A DNA stretch of 52,700 nucleotides from an uncultured Oscillibacter sp. (GTDB lineage Bacteria > Bacillota > Clostridia > Oscillospirales > Oscillospiraceae): assembly GCA_910577405.1 (NCBI GenBank), contig CAJTMG010000006.1:66483-119182 (forward strand), read 5' to 3'. This document shows positions 50,319 to 52,700 of the stretch, piece by piece. Each line of letters opens with the position of its first letter. The stretch's first letter is position 1. Position numbers and translations under genes: made by a program. Under the pieces are notes generated by a model that was not told the DNA's origin, did no database searches, and saw only the letters and a program-made list of their open reading frames with translations.

Positions 50319-50358
50319 AAAAAAATGCAGAAAAAGCTGTTAAACCTTTTCTGCATTT
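50319..50358 (-). terminator. Terminator of the BI-1 family gene
   Basis: Minus strand ATGCAGAAAAGG and CTTTTTCTGCAT pair around a short loop and are followed by TTTTTT. The rest of 50163-50402 shows nothing I can name. Confidence 0.85.
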
Positions 50359-50402
50359 CATTTTCTGCATCTGCCCCACGCGCGGCGGCACAGAATCGGG
50401 GA

Positions 50403-51116
50403 TTACTTCCTGCTCTTTCCGAGGAACCGGAGCAGATAGAGGAAGAGGTTGATGAAGTCCAGATAGAGCTGAAGGGCCGAGATGATTGACGCCCGTTCCA
50501 GCATAGCGGCGTCGCTCTGGTAGGCCCGGTAGTAGGTTTGGATCTTCTGGGTGTCGTAGGCGGTAAAGCCCAGGAAAATCGCCACGCCTGCCAGACAGAC
50601 CACCCGTTCCACGCCCGCCATGGGGATGAACAGGGACAGCAGGCCGAAGACGATCAGGAACAGCAGGCCGCCAATCAGCACGGGCCGCAGGCGGGAGAGG
50701 TCCGTCTTTGTCAGATAGCCGTACAGAGCCATGCCGCCGAAGTAGACCGCGGTCATGGCAAAGACCAGAATCAGGCTGAGCATTCCATAAATGATGAAGT
50801 AGGCGGAAAAGACAATGCCGTTCAGGACCGCGTAGGCAAAGAACAGCGTCCGGGCCGCGGGAATGCTGAGCTTGTGAATCCGGGCGGACAGGAAGATGAC
50901 CACCGCCAGCTCTGCAACAAGGAGCACCAGATGGAAATAGGGAATGGCGAAGAGATAGAGGATGGTCCCGGTAGCGTAGCCAAAGAGCGCCACGCCGAAG
51001 GTCGCCAGCAGGCCCAGGAACATCCAGGCGAAGGTCTTCACGGTATACGCGCCGATGGATTCGACGGCATAATTTTCGGAACAGCCTTCATTGTAATCAA
51101 AACCGTTGAGCTTCAT
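50403..51116 (-). CDS. Bax inhibitor-1 (BI-1/YccA) family membrane protein
   Basis: 237 residues with seven membrane helices. Signatures are VKTFAWMFLGLLATFGVALF at helix 1, AYAVLNGIVFSAYF mid-protein and GVAIFLGFTAYDTQKIQ near the end, with the conserved Asp of the pH-sensing pair, then ALQLYLDFINLFLYLLRFLG. Bacterial members such as YetJ act as pH-dependent calcium leak channels; a role in this organism is unknown. It has its own promoter, which overlaps the end of the XdhC-family gene, and its own terminator. Confidence 0.94.
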   Translation of the reverse strand: MKLNGFDYNEGCSENYAVESIGAYTVKTFAWMFLGLLATFGVALFGYATGTILYLFAIPYFHLVLLVAELAVVIFLSARIHKLSIPAARTLFFAYAVLNGIVFSAYFIIYGMLSLILVFAMTAVYFGGMALYGYLTKTDLSRLRPVLIGGLLFLIVFGLLSLFIPMAGVERVVCLAGVAIFLGFTAYDTQKIQTYYRAYQSDAAMLERASIISALQLYLDFINLFLYLLRFLGKSRK

Positions 51117-51139
51117 AAGAGCCTCCTTTCAATGGGAAC

Positions 51140-51168
51140 AGTATAACACAGCCAGCCCCCGCCGTCAA
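51140..51168 (-). promoter_or_regulatory. Probable BI-1 gene promoter
   Basis: Minus strand TTGACG, 17 bases, TATACT; the -35 box overlaps the last codons of the upstream gene. Confidence 0.65.
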
Positions 51169-52187
51169 CTCATGGGGCAGGCGTATTTTCCAGCGTCACC
51201 CCGCCGCAGCGCCCGGCAGAGAATCAGTTCCCCCGCAATGCTTACGGCGATTTCCTCCGGCGTTACGGCTCGGATCGCGGTTCCTATGGGGCTGTGTACG
51301 GACTGGATCACCTCCTCCGGAATCCCGGCCTCCCGCAGGCGCTGGTTCACGTAGGCCGTCTTGGTCCGGGAGCCGATCACGCCCGCGTAGGCCAGCGGTC
51401 CCCGAAGGATCTGTTCCAACACCGCAAAATCATGCTGATGCCCGGTGGTCATTACGATGGCGTAATCGTCCCCGTCCAGGGTCAGGGCGCTGCTGATATG
51501 GAGATAGTCTCCCACAATCACCCGTTCCGCCAGAGGAAAGCGCTCCCGATTGGCAAACTCCGGCCTGTCGTCGAAGACCGTCACCCGGAAGCCTACCGTC
51601 TCCAGCAGGGGCGCGAGGGCATGGGAACAGTGGCCCCCGCCGAAAATCACCGCCCGTTCCCCTGGCAGCACCGGCAAGGAAAACAAGCTCTCCGTCAGCA
51701 CAGGGCGGCTGGCAGTCAGGCAGGCGGAGGACTCCGGAAGCGCGCCGGAAAGCAGGCGTCCCTTTTCGTCCAGCAGTCCGGGAAGCCCGCCGTCCAGCCG
51801 CAGAACCAGCCAGCAGGGGGCCTTCTCATCCTGGCGCAGCAGCAACGTCTCAATAACGGAACGCCAGGGACCGCTGCTGGGAATATATTGCAGATACACG
51901 CCGATTTCGCCGCCGCAGACGGGATTTTCCTTTGCCTTCGGGTCCCAGCGCAGCCGGAAGGACCTTCGTTCTGAACGCCCTTCCCGCAGCAGGCCCGCCG
52001 CCAGTTCCAAAGCCGAACCCTCTGCCGCGCCGCCGCCGATGGTCCCTGCCGAAAGCCCTTCCGGACCGACCAGCATCTGCGCGCCTGTTCCCCGGGGCGA
52101 GGAGCCTTCTTCTTCTATAATCACTGCCAGTACCGCGTCCTGTTCCCGCTCCATCAGGGACAGCAGGGTCTGATAAATTCCGTTCAT
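51165..52187 (-). CDS. XdhC/CoxI-family molybdoenzyme maturation protein
   Basis: 340 residues. N-terminal XdhC/CoxI domain (AVIIEEEGSSPRGTGAQML, then GTIGGGAAEG) and C-terminal Rossmann domain (AVIFGGGHCSHALAPLLE; FDDRPEFANRERFP; IVMTTGHQHDFAVLEQIL; GVIGSRTK; VHSPIGTAIRAVTPEEIAVSI). XdhC proteins bind molybdenum cofactor and fit it, after sulfuration, into xanthine-dehydrogenase-type hydroxylases. No such enzyme lies in the window. The ATG at 52187 follows GGAGGCTTTG; an earlier in-frame Met lies inside the predicted promoter. Confidence 0.92.
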   Translation of the reverse strand: MNGIYQTLLSLMEREQDAVLAVIIEEEGSSPRGTGAQMLVGPEGLSAGTIGGGAAEGSALELAAGLLREGRSERRSFRLRWDPKAKENPVCGGEIGVYLQYIPSSGPWRSVIETLLLRQDEKAPCWLVLRLDGGLPGLLDEKGRLLSGALPESSACLTASRPVLTESLFSLPVLPGERAVIFGGGHCSHALAPLLETVGFRVTVFDDRPEFANRERFPLAERVIVGDYLHISSALTLDGDDYAIVMTTGHQHDFAVLEQILRGPLAYAGVIGSRTKTAYVNQRLREAGIPEEVIQSVHSPIGTAIRAVTPEEIAVSIAGELILCRALRRGDAGKYACPMS

Positions 52188-52215
52188 CAAAGCCTCCTTC
52201 CGTTTACTTTTTTCC

Positions 52216-52244
52216 ATTTTAGGCCAATTCATTCCGAAAGTCAA
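52216..52244 (-). promoter_or_regulatory. Probable xdhC-like gene promoter
   Basis: Minus strand TTGACT, 17 bases, TAAAAT, about 28 bases before the start codon. Confidence 0.65.
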
Positions 52245-52329
52245 CCGTTCTCCCCGTTATTTGTTCGCTGTGGGAAGCCGTGGCCTGAACCCGTCAGATT
52301 TTACCGGTGTGAGAGCAATTTTCGGGCAA

Positions 52330-52700
52330 GTGCGACACGTTCGCATACAAACACTACTCCACAGGGAATAAAGCTCTGTGGGCGATAAGACCAAGTAGTG
52401 CTAAAAATGTGGGGTTTCCGAGATAATTCGGAAGCAACAACTGATACTGCGACAGGTGGAATGAAGGGGTAACGACCTGAAACGCCTGCTCTGAAAACTA
52501 CGGCTGGCGTTGGCTGGAAACGGCCAGGGTCAGAGAGCCCGTTAAAGACGGCTGACTGCGTTCGCTCTGCGCGTGGTGAACAACAGAAACAGCGGCAGGT
52601 GCAAAGCAAGCCAGAGGTGGCTGTGAGCGTTAGGCCGGGGGTCTATAAAATGCCTATGGCGAGAATGTCCGAAAGGGCAGGCCAATCTGCGATAGTAAGG
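52330..52700 (+). mobile_element. Group II intron, 5' part of the ribozyme (cut by window edge)
   Basis: From about 52330 the sequence begins GTGCGACACG, matching the 5' consensus GUGYG of group II introns, and continues with many short paired segments and no credible reading frame (for example GGCTGGCGTT/GGCTGGAAACGGCC and the GGGGTTTCCGAGATAATTCG hairpin). The density of stems and the ending CCAATCTGCGATAGTAAGG look like domain I of a bacterial intron. A second GUGUG at 52307 could also be the true 5' end. The intron-encoded reverse transcriptase would lie beyond the window. Confidence 0.6.

Noticed and set aside
1..52700. CRISPR array, rRNA genes, insertion sequences with transposase
   Set aside because: No regularly spaced direct repeats, no rRNA sequence and no transposase motifs were seen.

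Overview
The window reads as chromosome of a strictly anaerobic, GC-rich Clostridia-type Firmicute, most likely Oscillospiraceae-like. The grounds are a complete Rnf complex (rnfCDGEAB), folate-dependent TrmFO, a tetrahydrofolate riboswitch before an ECF folate transporter, a lysine riboswitch before an NhaC-type carrier, BlaI/BlaR-type regulation, an SLH-anchored chitinase-like protein, and strong AGGAGG ribosome binding sites throughout. The species assignment is inference.

Layout. (1) 1-9300, minus strand: trmFO, topA (long structured leader and Lys/Thr/Ala tail), dprA, a SpoU/TrmH-type RNA methyltransferase, folC, folT under a THF riboswitch, and a small unknown gene. (2) 9369-14651, minus: the rnfCDGEAB operon with its own promoter and terminator. 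(3) 14751-19004, minus: a NERD nuclease-like protein, an Asp/Glu racemase, a PfkB sugar kinase, a PHP phosphoesterase and a LacI regulator. (4) 19248-23255, plus, divergent from lacI: three tandem HAD-like proteins and a phosphoglycerate mutase whose two halves are in circularly permuted order, with LacI-type palindromes in the shared control region. (5) 23460-26204: a BlaI repressor and a BlaR1-like M56 sensor that carries an M23 peptidase domain instead of a penicillin-binding domain. (6) 26330-35415: GH18-SLH protein, YkvI-like transporter, threonine ammonia-lyase, Dabb protein, aminotransferase, lysine-riboswitch NhaC carrier and TraX-like protein.

(7) 35657-49908 is the most interesting part. 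A small XRE regulator diverges from a tightly packed ten-gene plus-strand operon: WYL regulator, two dynamin-like GTPases, three proteins that share a TerB-like helical module but end in different C-terminal domains, a third dynamin-like GTPase, a HerA/VirB4-like ATPase of 1028 residues, and a nuclease/immunity pair that resembles PoNe/PoNi. Many genes overlap by 1-11 bases, so they probably form one functional unit. I read it as a candidate undescribed conflict or defence system that combines membrane-remodelling GTPases, a DNA or protein translocase and a DNase. (8) 49963-52700: a tRNA-Thr(CGT) with promoter and terminator, a BI-1 family membrane protein, an XdhC-family protein, and at the right edge what looks like the 5' part of a group II intron that runs out of the window.

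All family names come from reading motifs by eye; no database search was run.
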